From Chloroflexi bacterium UBA4733 (GTDB lineage Bacteria; Chloroflexota; UBA4733), in the NCBI GenBank assembly GCA_002404055.1, contig DHIZ01000057.1, positions 492 to 64,491 of the forward strand: a stretch of 64,000 nucleotides of DNA, read 5' to 3'. Both the position numbers and the translations under genes were made by a program. This document shows, one piece after another, positions 26,573-34,410 of the stretch. The notes beneath the pieces are model-generated. The model did not search any database. It worked only from the letters and a program-made list of their open reading frames with translations, and had not been told where the DNA came from. How positions within the stretch are numbered: position 1 is the stretch's first letter; every line of letters starts with the position of its first letter.

Positions 26573-27016
26573 ATGTCAGGAGTCGGTTATCAGCCAACAT
26601 TCGCGCCAGTACGAGTGCCCCAACAATGGATCGCCCGAATAGGCCCGAGTAGTAGTCCCGCCGTTTGGTCATTGGTTCCGACATTGGGGCGGGTGGCTAG
26701 CGAGAAGTATTTGGGCCGCATCGTGGTAGAGGTCTTCGACACTGGAGGTAAAATCGCCCTGCTTGGCATCGGGAAGGAATACATCCCACGGGCGATCGCG
26801 GCTCTGCAACAGACGGGGGCATTGCCGCACGAGACGACAGTTTGGCCTTCCGAACCAATCATGGGCCACCAATTACCCGACCAGACCTACCGTGGCTGAG
26901 TTGTCGTTGAGATGTGGGAGGTGGGTACTAAAGTGAATGGATCGTCCAGCACCGATGCGAGCGTAAGCTTGTTGCATCGAGCCAGCGAGGCCTTGAGGAT
27001 TTTCCCTATCCTGTGA
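26573..27016 (+). pseudogene. Protein X3, interrupted by in-frame TGA
   Basis: ATG 26573 has GGAGGTGG upstream. The frame reads TLGRVASEKYLGRIVVE, ALLGIGKEYIPRAIAAL, VWPSEPI and TYRG, then TGA at 26897-26899. Beyond the stop the same frame continues VVVEMWEVGTKVN to ALRIFPIL and a final TGA at 27014-27016, matching the C-termini of X1 and X2. The stop replaces the Arg of YRGR, which is a single C-to-T change from CGA. The truncated 108-residue product would lack the last strand and helix. Confidence 0.75.
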
Positions 27017-27638
27017 GAACGACTTCGGCCATCCCCACAATCCTGGGCCAAGTGATGACCAGGAGGACAGCATTGGCGCGCCAGAGTTCATTCACCTCGG
27101 GCTGAAAGGCGGACGTGCGAACGCTCCTCCGAGATGGAAGTCCACAACGGGTCGCGTCCCGCGGAACTGTGGTCATGCCGTCCGCTTGGATGTTGGCTGG
27201 TACCTGCGGCGTTTGCGCGGCGCCGTGCAAAGGAACATGGACCAGATGAAGCAACAGGCCCGCCTTGCTTCGCCCGTGCGCTGCGTTGGTTGCATGCCTT
27301 CCGCGAATGCCGGTCCGGGCGGCCCCTCCGAGCTCAGCGGAGCCGTGGGCGACACCGCCCAGGCGGTGGCAGGCCTCGCACTTGACAACGTGGCCGAACA
27401 GGAAGGCTCCGGGTCAGCAGCAGGAACATCCACATCGGCCAGTGCGCATGCGGTCGCGGTAGCTGCGCCGAAAGGCGGTGACGTAGCCGGGCAGGCCCAC
27501 CGCATGGCAGTGCATGTTCCCCTGCCCGATCGGCCCACGCAACTCACATTCAGGCTGGTGGCAGAAGTGGTCCTGCCGGTCCAACGCCAGCTCCCCATGC
27601 TCCTCATGGATACGTCCTTGATGGATACGTCCTTGCAA
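27007..27638 (-). pseudogene. Possible decayed cytochrome c-like sequence
   Basis: On the minus strand one frame runs from 27638 to a TAG at 27007-27009 with a single TGA at 27414-27416. It encodes a Cys/His-rich stretch (DHFCHQPECELRGPIGQGNM, then HCHAVGLPGYV) and, behind the TGA, GHVVKCEACHRLGG, which has a haem c motif CxxCH at 27366-27380. Downstream residues lose sense. No start site is convincing. It could be a chance frame in high-GC DNA. The 766-bp gap 27017-27782 holds nothing else. Confidence 0.25.
27606..27635. repeat. 15-bp tandem duplication
   Basis: ATGGATACGTCCTTG occurs twice in direct contact (27606-27620 and 27621-27635). It lies inside the decayed stretch and looks like a slippage product. 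Confidence 0.8.
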
Positions 27639-27782
27639 GCGCAGCTGGGCCGGACGGACCCAGCCCTCTTCAACCGATCAACCGCCGATTACGGTTCCAC
27701 GGAATGCTGCCCGACTACCGCTGTCTGAACCTTTCGCCATCGCGAGAGATATATATTAGGGAGTAGAAAGGACGGGAACGTC

Positions 27783-28370
27783 GTGCGACTTGACTATCTC
27801 AACGAGCAGACGGCCGTTCGTCTCTGTCAGCGAGGCGATCCTGCAGGTCTGGCTTCGCTCGTGCTGCGACAACAGGCTGAAGCGCTCAGAGTGGCTGCGT
27901 TGATCACCCGAGATCCGCAACTCGCGGAAGATGTCGTGGCGGATGCCTTTCTCACCGCGTTTCGACGCATCCATAGCTTTGATGCTGAGCGCCCGTTCCG
28001 GCCTTGGTTCCTGCGCGTGGTTACGAATACGGCGCTGAAGTCGCTCCGCTCTCGTCGTCGCGAGATACCCTGGCTTGCTACTGCGGATCATGGGTCGTCT
28101 ACGGTACCCGTGCCCTTCGGTATCGCTGCGCGGGCGGAGGAGAGCACAGCCAAGGACATAGCGACGGTAGACGATCATGAAACCGTCCGTTGGGCACTGC
28201 GGGCACTTCCACCGAAGCAACGCGCTGCGATCATTCTCAGGTACTTCGCTGATCTGAACGAAGGGGAAATCGCGCTGGCACTGGGCATTCCAAGGGGAAC
28301 GGTGAAGTCGCGTCTTTCCAATGGAATTGCTCGCTTGCGCGTCAAACTCGTCGAGACCTGGCCATCCTAA
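27783..28370 (+). CDS. ECF-type RNA polymerase sigma factor (within the Cys-peptide locus)
   Basis: The protein has 195 residues and starts at GTG 27783, with AGAAAGGACGG upstream. Region 2 covers about residues 22-90 (QLAEDVVADAFLTAFRRIHS, then FRPWFLRVVTNTALKSLRSR) and region 4 about 125-190 (LRALPPKQRAAIILRYFADL, then IPRGTVKSRLSNGIARLRVK). The following gene, 18 bp downstream, has one membrane helix and is the likely anti-sigma factor. The pair sits directly before cassette 5, so it is the best candidate to control the conserved motif before cassettes 1, 2, 3 and 5. Confidence 0.92.
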   Translation: MRLDYLNEQTAVRLCQRGDPAGLASLVLRQQAEALRVAALITRDPQLAEDVVADAFLTAFRRIHSFDAERPFRPWFLRVVTNTALKSLRSRRREIPWLATADHGSSTVPVPFGIAARAEESTAKDIATVDDHETVRWALRALPPKQRAAIILRYFADLNEGEIALALGIPRGTVKSRLSNGIARLRVKLVETWPS

Positions 28371-28388
28371 GCACTTGGAGGTTCCAAC

Positions 28389-29747
28389 ATGGATCCGTCA
28401 ACCATTCGCCAAGTCCTGGAAGAGGAAGCCGAAGTATTGGTTCCTTTCCCTGCCGATCTCAGGCCACGCGTTCTGCTAGCGCTCAGCGCTGAGCGCGCCG
28501 CCGCGCAGAGACGGCGCTTTGGTGTCGTTGGAGCCATCCTTGTGGCGGTTGTCGCGCTTGCCGTCACTCTGGGGCCCGCCTACGCGGGCGCTATCGGCCA
28601 AGACGTGGTCGCGCGACTGCAGGTAGCGCTTGGTGGAAGGACCGAAGTGCAAATGCAGCGCGACGTGCAAGCGCCAGTCGCTGTCGCTCCCAGTCCTCCC
28701 TTTTCCGTATTCCAGCCGACCGCCCTTCCCGTGGACCTGCCGCGTCGTGGGGTGACCTATGACCCCGGCGCGATAGACCCCGCTACGGGGCTGCGCTTAC
28801 CCTCGGTGGAGGGAACAGGTGACGTCGACTACGTGCGCCTTGGTCTTCGCATCGAGCGGCGGGATGCGTTTCTCCTCGTGCGCTACGTCGGCTCAGCCGA
28901 CCGGGGCACCGGGGGTCGCGAACTCATTCTACTCGAGCGCCAGGCGACACACGCGGAGCAACTTCCCGCTGGCTCCCGCATGCAAGTCCTCGGTCAGCCA
29001 GCGTCACTCGGAAGGACAGCGAACGGGCTCCTGCTGTCCACCATCATGAGTGGTACCTGGCTACAGGTCTGGACGAATGTGAGTCAGATGGAGCTGGATC
29101 AGGTTGTGCGAAGCTTACAAATGACTTCCCCTGGCAACGGCGCACCGGCACCTCCGACCTATCCAACGGCGACACCCGCTCCCAGCCCTGTTCCCGGCAG
29201 CTATCCTCCCTTAGTGCATCCGACATATCTCCCGGCCGGCTTCGACAACGCGAGTATCGGCTACTTTACGATCCCTCCTGAGGGCCAGAACCTCAGGCTT
29301 CCACCGTTGAATTCCGGGGTCTCCGGGCCGGTCCGACGATCGGACCTCAAGCCGATTCTGGAGCGGCTTGACTGGCCGCAAATCGAAAAGGCCTGGAACG
29401 CCGTAGGAGGCGGCGTGTTCGGAGGCTTCTTTACGGGCGACACCAAGTTGGACTTTCTTGAGATCGGACCGGTCCGTCTCGATGGCAGCCCGGATGGCAC
29501 TGCTATGACCACCGACGGAGGCCGCACCGTCTGGATGGTCGGGAGTGAGGCAGGCGCCGGGTTCAAAGCCCGCTGGCGAGACGGTTCTCCTTTGGATCTC
29601 ACGGAGAGCTACCTTGCCCAAAACCCCAATCCCAGAGCGCGAGAGGTAGTCATCTGGGTCGATGGAGATCGCGTCGTGTGGCTACGCTCCGACCTACCGC
29701 AGACCGAGATGCTCAGATTCATCGACGGGCTGACGACGAATCGCTGA
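28389..29747 (+). CDS. Membrane anti-sigma-like protein
   Basis: The protein has 452 residues. A short cytoplasmic part (1-40) precedes one membrane helix (about 44-66, GVVGAILVAVVALAVTLGPA). The large outside part has two units: residues about 140-240 (VRYVGSADRGTGGRELILLE, then QVWTNVSQMELDQVVRSLQM), like the DUF4367/RsgI-type sensor folds, a Pro/Thr-rich linker (PTATPAPSPVPG) and a second unit ending VVIWVDGDRVVWLRSDL, which again resembles a DUF4367-like strand pattern. By position and topology it should hold the preceding sigma factor and sense an extracellular condition. No zinc-finger anti-sigma motif is seen, so the contact region is unproven. Confidence 0.7.
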   Translation: MDPSTIRQVLEEEAEVLVPFPADLRPRVLLALSAERAAAQRRRFGVVGAILVAVVALAVTLGPAYAGAIGQDVVARLQVALGGRTEVQMQRDVQAPVAVAPSPPFSVFQPTALPVDLPRRGVTYDPGAIDPATGLRLPSVEGTGDVDYVRLGLRIERRDAFLLVRYVGSADRGTGGRELILLERQATHAEQLPAGSRMQVLGQPASLGRTANGLLLSTIMSGTWLQVWTNVSQMELDQVVRSLQMTSPGNGAPAPPTYPTATPAPSPVPGSYPPLVHPTYLPAGFDNASIGYFTIPPEGQNLRLPPLNSGVSGPVRRSDLKPILERLDWPQIEKAWNAVGGGVFGGFFTGDTKLDFLEIGPVRLDGSPDGTAMTTDGGRTVWMVGSEAGAGFKARWRDGSPLDLTESYLAQNPNPRAREVVIWVDGDRVVWLRSDLPQTEMLRFIDGLTTNR

Positions 29748-29864
29748 CACTTCAGCAGGTTGGCATACGTTCTGAATGTCGGCGGCGACAATCTCGTGAA
29801 TCATATCCGGTCGCATGCTGGCGCAACCGAACATTGCAGAATCGCCCTCATTCACAGAGAATAA

Positions 29865-29882
29865 TTGCGCCGAAACGCTGTA
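29865..29882 (+). promoter_or_regulatory. Cassette 5 promoter-like motif
   Basis: TTGCGCC-N7-TGTA is the fourth occurrence of the shared motif, 41 bp before the MauE start. TAAGAT at 29881-29886 could be a -10 element. The palindrome TTTGCGA/TCGCAAA of the first two cassettes is not present here. Confidence 0.5.
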
Positions 29883-29922
29883 AGATTTCCACACTGATAG
29901 TCAAAGGGCATGGAGGCAGGGC

Positions 29923-30498
29923 ATGCCGCTCGCGATCACGTCAGCGGTTCAAGCCGGTTTAGCATTCTTTGTCGGTGTCGTTCTCCTGCTCTCCGGCGCT
30001 CCAAAAATCGCGGCTCCGCGCTCGTTTGTCCGTGTCGTGGTCGATTACGAGGTGCTTCCTACCGCACTCGCGCGCCTCTATGGCGTTGCATTGCCTTGGG
30101 TGGAGTGCGTGGTTGGTTTGCTGCTGCTGACCGGCTTCTTGTTGCAGGTCGCGGCCGGGCTCGCCGTCCTCACATTCGTGAGCTTCTTGATCGCGGTGTC
30201 CATCAATCTGCGCCGTGGGCGCGACATGGACTGCCACTGTTTTGGCGACGCTCTTTCTGATCGCATCGGTCGGAGTACGGTCGTGCGCTTGGTGTTGGTT
30301 CTTATCCCTTCCTTGCTTGTGCTGCTGTCCGCGCCGCCGGGAGTAGGCGGTCCCTGGATCGGTGGTCAGGCCTCACGCCTCGGTGGCGATCTTGGGATTC
30401 TCCTTCCGCTAGCCTTCGTGTCCCTCACGCTGGTGTTGCTGTACGTCCTAGTGACGCAGGTGCTCGCCATGGCCGAACAGCGGGCGAGTAATGCCTGA
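29923..30498 (+). CDS. MauE-like membrane protein (cassette 5)
   Basis: The protein has 191 residues. The layout equals that of the protein at 15457, and the pair Cys104-His-Cys106 (MDCHCFGDA) falls at exactly the same residue numbers. Four to five membrane helices are visible (AFFVGVVLLLSGAPKIAAP, WVECVVGLLLLTGFLLQVAA, LTFVSFLIAVSI and a C-terminal pair). GGAGG lies before the ATG. It should oxidise or relay electrons from the membrane thioredoxin encoded 38 bp downstream. Confidence 0.87.
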   Translation: MPLAITSAVQAGLAFFVGVVLLLSGAPKIAAPRSFVRVVVDYEVLPTALARLYGVALPWVECVVGLLLLTGFLLQVAAGLAVLTFVSFLIAVSINLRRGRDMDCHCFGDALSDRIGRSTVVRLVLVLIPSLLVLLSAPPGVGGPWIGGQASRLGGDLGILLPLAFVSLTLVLLYVLVTQVLAMAEQRASNA

Positions 30499-30536
30499 TA
30501 CGCCATTGGGGTAAAACACGAAAGGAGCGTTGATCG

Positions 30537-31163
30537 GTGAACGGCGCCTGGCTGGCTTCGTACGTCGTGATGTGGGTCCTTTTGCTCGTAGTCGGCTTCT
30601 TGGTGCTTGGTTTACTCCGCCAAGTCGGGCTACTCAACGAGCGCCTCGTGAAAACCGATCAATCCAGAGTTGCAGGGCTTGATCCTGGCGCAACTGCGCC
30701 ACTGTTCCACGCCATTGGCTTGAACGGTCGAGAGATCTCGCTCGGCGGGCTCATGGATCAGGAGAAGACCGTCTTGCTCGTGTTCGCCAGTCCGCGCTGC
30801 GGCCCGTGCGTGCAGATGGCCTCGGTGTTCGAGGCGTTCTATCAGCGGGTAAGCGACCGCGGATGGGAAGTGCTTATGGTCGGTGTCGGCACCGGCCGCG
30901 CCGGGGTCGAGGCCTATGCCAGAGATACGGGCGTGCATTTCCCGCTCATTGCTCAGGAGCGTGACGAGATCTCGTTGCCTTATAAGTTTGCGGGGTCGCC
31001 GTTCGCTTTCGTTCTACATGGCGGCATCGTTAAGGCGCGACGGAAGGTCGAGGACGAGCAGCAGTTTGCCGTGCTATTGCGGGAAGGAGGGTTCTCATCG
31101 ACAGGGAATGCACTGTTACCGGCGGTGGCCAACGGGAAACGAGCGCTCTTTGCAGGGCGTTGA
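30537..31163 (+). CDS. MauD/TlpA-like membrane-anchored thioredoxin (cassette 5)
   Basis: The protein has 208 residues and starts at GTG 30537 with AAAGGAG upstream. The N-terminal helix WLASYVVMWVLLLVVGFLVL is of the same type as in cassettes 2 and 3. The thioredoxin fold has the classic ASPRCGPC site (Cys88, Cys91) and the proline loop AGSPFAFVLHGG. It is closest of the four to canonical MauD. It lies between MauE and Cys peptide 5, 51 bp before the latter. Confidence 0.9.
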   Translation: MNGAWLASYVVMWVLLLVVGFLVLGLLRQVGLLNERLVKTDQSRVAGLDPGATAPLFHAIGLNGREISLGGLMDQEKTVLLVFASPRCGPCVQMASVFEAFYQRVSDRGWEVLMVGVGTGRAGVEAYARDTGVHFPLIAQERDEISLPYKFAGSPFAFVLHGGIVKARRKVEDEQQFAVLLREGGFSSTGNALLPAVANGKRALFAGR

Positions 31164-31214
31164 GCACGCTCCAACTCGGGAGTATTCGAGGCAGAGTAAG
31201 AGGGAGTGGCGGCG

Positions 31215-31604
31215 ATGAATAAGATATTGTGGGATGAGAGCTTTCGGGATCTTACGGTGCAACTTGCGCGCGCGGAAGCGCGCCGAGGCTTTCTCAAGAT
31301 GGCAGGAAAGGTGGCCGGGCTAACCGCTGGTGCCCTATTCGGCTCAAGCACCGTCGCCTGGGCGAGTAAGGGAACACCGGATTGCGTACCCGACTGTAGC
31401 TGTACGATCTCCTGCGACCCGGGTTCTGCTTGCAATTGCCATCCTGGCGATCACAGTTATTGTGGGTCATGTACAACGAGCCATGGCACTATTGGCGTCA
31501 CGACTACTGTTGACTGTTCCTGCACAACGTACGTCAACTGCTGCACAGGGGTGCCGTGTCAGACATACTGCAATTCAACTACTGACTGTCCTGATTGTCC
31601 GTGA
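31215..31604 (+). CDS. Tat-exported cysteine-rich peptide 5 (16 Cys)
   Basis: The precursor has 129 residues. ATG 31215 is preferred to GTG 31206 because GAGGGAG is better spaced. The leader has EARRGFLKMAGKVAG, close to the Tat consensus, and cleavage is likely after TVAWA. The mature part has 16 cysteines, no Trp, and is rich in Thr, Ser and Asp (CVPDCSCTISC at the start, CNSTTDCPDCP at the end). The core is not obviously alignable with peptides 2-4 except for Cys spacing. The leader begins differently too, so it forms a separate branch with peptide 1. Confidence 0.75.
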   Translation: MNKILWDESFRDLTVQLARAEARRGFLKMAGKVAGLTAGALFGSSTVAWASKGTPDCVPDCSCTISCDPGSACNCHPGDHSYCGSCTTSHGTIGVTTTVDCSCTTYVNCCTGVPCQTYCNSTTDCPDCP

Positions 31605-31799
31605 TGACGGTTGAGGACGCTCGCCGACAATATGAGGAGGCGTCCGTTCTCGCTTCGGCGGCGAATGCTATTCACTCGGGGGATCAGCAGAATGGTCGAT
31701 CCTGGATTTTGCGTACGATGGCCATGACCGTGTTGACGCCATTCCAGGCCGCGACGATGATGCAATCGAAGCCGGAGGAACTGCAGGAGATAGTCCCCC

Positions 31800-33266
31800 A
31801 TGATTTGCACGACACGCCGGTCGGTACTCCAGGCAGCAGCGAGCGCCCTCGCCGTTGGCCTGTGCAGCGCCTGTTCGGCCCCGATCTTCTCCAAAGGTTC
31901 GGTGGTCCGGGCGCTCCCCAAGCTGACCATCCTCGCAGCCTATCCGAGGTCGTCGTCTGGCGTCGCCAAGCCGGCCTGGCTGACGCCGCTGCGAGAGGCG
32001 GCCGACCATCTCAACGCCACCCGGCAGGACCAACTCGGCGCGGTATTGGACCTTCGCACTTTTACCGTTGACCAAGCACCGGGTGCCGTCGCCACCGCCG
32101 GCAACGGCCAAGTCAGCAGCTTCAACATGACCACCTACGACAATGCCCTGGCCGAGGCCGTCAGCGAACAGGCCGACGTGCTCATCTCCATGGAGACGCT
32201 TGGACTGGGCATGCTGACGCAGTTGGACCACGCCAAGGTGCTGGCGGCGTTGGACACGTACTTGGCGCGGGAACGACCCAGCCAGCAGGTCGACTACTAC
32301 CCGGGCGTCCTCGGCCTGGGCCGCATCGCCGGACGGCAAGTCGCTCTTCCCCTGCAGGTGCAGCCCTGGCTGATGCGCTACGACGCCAAGCTGTTCCAGA
32401 CCATCGGCGTCGGCTCCCCGCCGCCCGACCGGCCTTGGACCTGGCAACAGCTCATCGACCTTGCCCCCAAACTCGTCCAGCGCGATCCCAAGACCGGCGC
32501 CAACCTCCGCTGGGCATGCCGGATCGAGACCTTGCCGGTGGAGATCGCCATCTGGCAGGCCGGCGGCGATATCGTGAACGCCCAGAATGCCGTCGTCTTG
32601 GACCAGCCGGCGGCGATTCAGGGCGTCACCTTCTGGCGCGACCTGGAGGTTGCCGATCAACTTGATGCGCCCAACACCCTGCCGCCCCGGCTCACCGGCA
32701 CGCGCTCCCATCCCTACGCCATCGCCACGCTCGGCGGGGGCTTCGCCGCCACCACCTTCGAGCCAACCACCCGGTACAGTTACCATCTGGCGGACATCCC
32801 CAAGAACTGGGACGCGGGCCTGGGCTTCGCTCCTATCCCCGCCGGGGCGCCGGCCGGCAACGTGCCGGTGACCAAGCTCGATCTGGAGTTGGCGGGTGCC
32901 GTCGCCGCTCACAGCCGGCAGCCCGACCTGGCCTTCACGGCGCTGCGGGCGCTGGAGCAGGCCATCGGTCCCGCGCTGCTGCTCTCGGCGATCCGTCCGC
33001 TGGCGTCTCGGCGCTTGAAAGACGGCAGTATCGATCCGCGCCTGGCGACGGCGCTGGGCTGGGGCATGGCCCTTGGCCGCGCCAGTAGCGCCGATGCGCT
33101 CGGCGCGGATGCCCTCAATCGGCTGGTCGACGTGTTCCCCGGCCTGCCGAGAGCCGATGCTCCCGGCCTGCCGCCACAGCAACTCTGCGCCGACGTGGCG
33201 AAGCTGCTCCGCTACCGGCAGGTATGCGGTCCGGTGCCGGCCTACTGCCCTGCCGCCGCGCCGTGA
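31800..33266 (+). CDS. Tat-type lipoprotein, extracellular solute-binding protein family 1 (cassette 5)
   Basis: The protein has 488 residues. The signal reads TTRRSVLQAAASALAVGL and a Cys in SACSAP, though the residue at -3 is Cys rather than Leu, so the lipobox is weak. The binding-protein family is clear: ADVLISMETLGLGMLTQLDH, GVLGLGRIAGRQVALPLQVQ, PWTWQQLIDLAPKL and GFAPIPAGAPAGN. Such proteins normally deliver sugars to ABC transporters, but no permease or ATPase is encoded here. It stands behind a Cys peptide exactly as the divergent homolog at 17015 does. The 195-bp gap before it holds only a short frame without known similarity. Confidence 0.85.
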   Translation: MICTTRRSVLQAAASALAVGLCSACSAPIFSKGSVVRALPKLTILAAYPRSSSGVAKPAWLTPLREAADHLNATRQDQLGAVLDLRTFTVDQAPGAVATAGNGQVSSFNMTTYDNALAEAVSEQADVLISMETLGLGMLTQLDHAKVLAALDTYLARERPSQQVDYYPGVLGLGRIAGRQVALPLQVQPWLMRYDAKLFQTIGVGSPPPDRPWTWQQLIDLAPKLVQRDPKTGANLRWACRIETLPVEIAIWQAGGDIVNAQNAVVLDQPAAIQGVTFWRDLEVADQLDAPNTLPPRLTGTRSHPYAIATLGGGFAATTFEPTTRYSYHLADIPKNWDAGLGFAPIPAGAPAGNVPVTKLDLELAGAVAAHSRQPDLAFTALRALEQAIGPALLLSAIRPLASRRLKDGSIDPRLATALGWGMALGRASSADALGADALNRLVDVFPGLPRADAPGLPPQQLCADVAKLLRYRQVCGPVPAYCPAAAP

Positions 33267-33404
33267 ACCGCGCACGGCCCTGGTAATAGGCCGGGTGAGA
33301 CGGAGGCTGTATTGGACTGAACCCAACTTTGGCCATTCAAGCGACGCCCTGGCGTTGCCACGCTTCAACTGAGTAACAGCTTCCCGTTCCTCCACCCGCT
33401 GCTC

Positions 33405-33493
33405 CTAGTAGTCTGTCAAGGCCGAAATGGACGGTAGCACCGCACTCAACCTGGACCCGGCAACTGTTCAAAGTACGCATGACGGACTACTAG
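33405..33493. repeat. 89-bp inverted-repeat element (MITE-like)
   Basis: CTAGTAGTCTGTCA (33405-33418) and TGACGGACTACTAG (33480-33493) are 14-bp terminal inverted repeats with one mismatch. The ends resemble those of insertion sequences, but no transposase is present. It lies in the 526-bp gap behind cassette 5, which otherwise holds nothing recognisable. Confidence 0.65.
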
Positions 33494-33792
33494 TCTCGAT
33501 CGAGGATACTCACCGCCTTCATCATCAGTACTATCCGCGAGCTGCCCGAACGGTTTGATCTTGGACTATAGAGCCTCTTCTCCTGGTCCCCGGCACAGTA
33601 TGAACGGAAGCATAGCCAGGTAGTGCAACGGTGTATGCGGTTTCCTCCTTGGGCGGCCGGACCAGTCAAGGCGATCTGCTGATCGGATTAGCAGGCCGGT
33701 CGTGACTTTTCCGCGATGCCGCTGTTTAACCGTATGTGAGCGATATGAGGGACCGAGCGTCTCTGGTTTAGGGGGATCGGACGGAGAATCTC

Positions 33793-34410
33793 GTGCAGGT
33801 CCTTACCAATAGCGTCGCACCAATCAAGGCGGAGTGCTCTGCGGCACCGATGGGGGTCGAGGACGATCACTGGCTTGTCGAGCGGGCGCGAACGGACCGT
33901 CGAGCCTTCGCCGTCCTCTGCACCCGCTACGTCACGGCGGTCTATCGCTACTGCTACCGCCGTCTGGGCAGTCGGGAGGCCGCTGAGGATGCCACCAGCC
34001 AGGTGTTTGTCAAGGCGCTGGCCGCTCTCTCCACGTACCGCACGTACTCGTTTGCCGGCTGGCTCTTTGCGATCGCCCGGAACGTGGTTGCCGATGCGTA
34101 CCGGTCGCGGCGGCCCACCGAACCGTTGGACGCCGCGCTCGCCGTGGCGGATCAGGCGCCAACTCCTGAGCAGAGCGTGCTACGGGTGGAGGAGACGCGC
34201 GAGCTGCAGCGGTGGCTCGCCGCCCTGACGCCGGAGCAGCGGGCGGTCGTGGAACTCCGCCTCGCCGGCCTTTCTGGCGCCGAGATGGCCGCGGCGCTGG
34301 GGTGCAGCCTGGGGGCGGTGAAGATGCTGCAACTGCGGGCCATCGCCCGGTTGCGGGCGGTGTGGCAGGCGGAGCAAACGGGAGAGGAGGCGCAGGATGG
34401 CGCGCGCTGA
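33793..34410 (+). CDS. ECF-type RNA polymerase sigma factor
   Basis: The protein has 205 residues. Region 2 spans about residues 30-105 (FAVLCTRYVTAVYRYCYRRL, EDATSQVFVKALAALSTYRT, FAGWLFAIARNVVADAYRSR) and region 4 about 140-195 (LAALTPEQRAVVELRLAGLS, AALGCSLGAVKMLQLRAIAR). It overlaps the next gene by 14 bases. The start GTG 33793 is uncertain; ATG 33850 is also in frame. Whether it belongs to the Cys-peptide locus or only borders it is open. Confidence 0.9.
   Translation: MQVLTNSVAPIKAECSAAPMGVEDDHWLVERARTDRRAFAVLCTRYVTAVYRYCYRRLGSREAAEDATSQVFVKALAALSTYRTYSFAGWLFAIARNVVADAYRSRRPTEPLDAALAVADQAPTPEQSVLRVEETRELQRWLAALTPEQRAVVELRLAGLSGAEMAAALGCSLGAVKMLQLRAIARLRAVWQAEQTGEEAQDGAR

Noticed and set aside
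27186..27728. 180-residue plus-strand frame in the gap before the sigma factor
   Set aside because: No ribosome-binding site, no recognisable domain, and a tandem 15-bp slippage repeat inside it.
16713..31604. Lanthipeptide, thiopeptide or sactipeptide precursors
   Set aside because: No LanM/LanBC, YcaO or radical SAM enzyme is in the locus; leaders are Tat signals, and thioredoxins plus MauE point to disulfides.
15457..33266. Functional methylamine dehydrogenase cluster
   Set aside because: No large subunit, no intact MauG, and the small peptides lack the two Trp needed for TTQ.
31668..33395. 575-residue minus-strand frame opposite the solute-binding protein
   Set aside because: The plus-strand protein has clear family blocks and a signal; the minus frame is Arg/Gly-rich without domains, a high-GC shadow.
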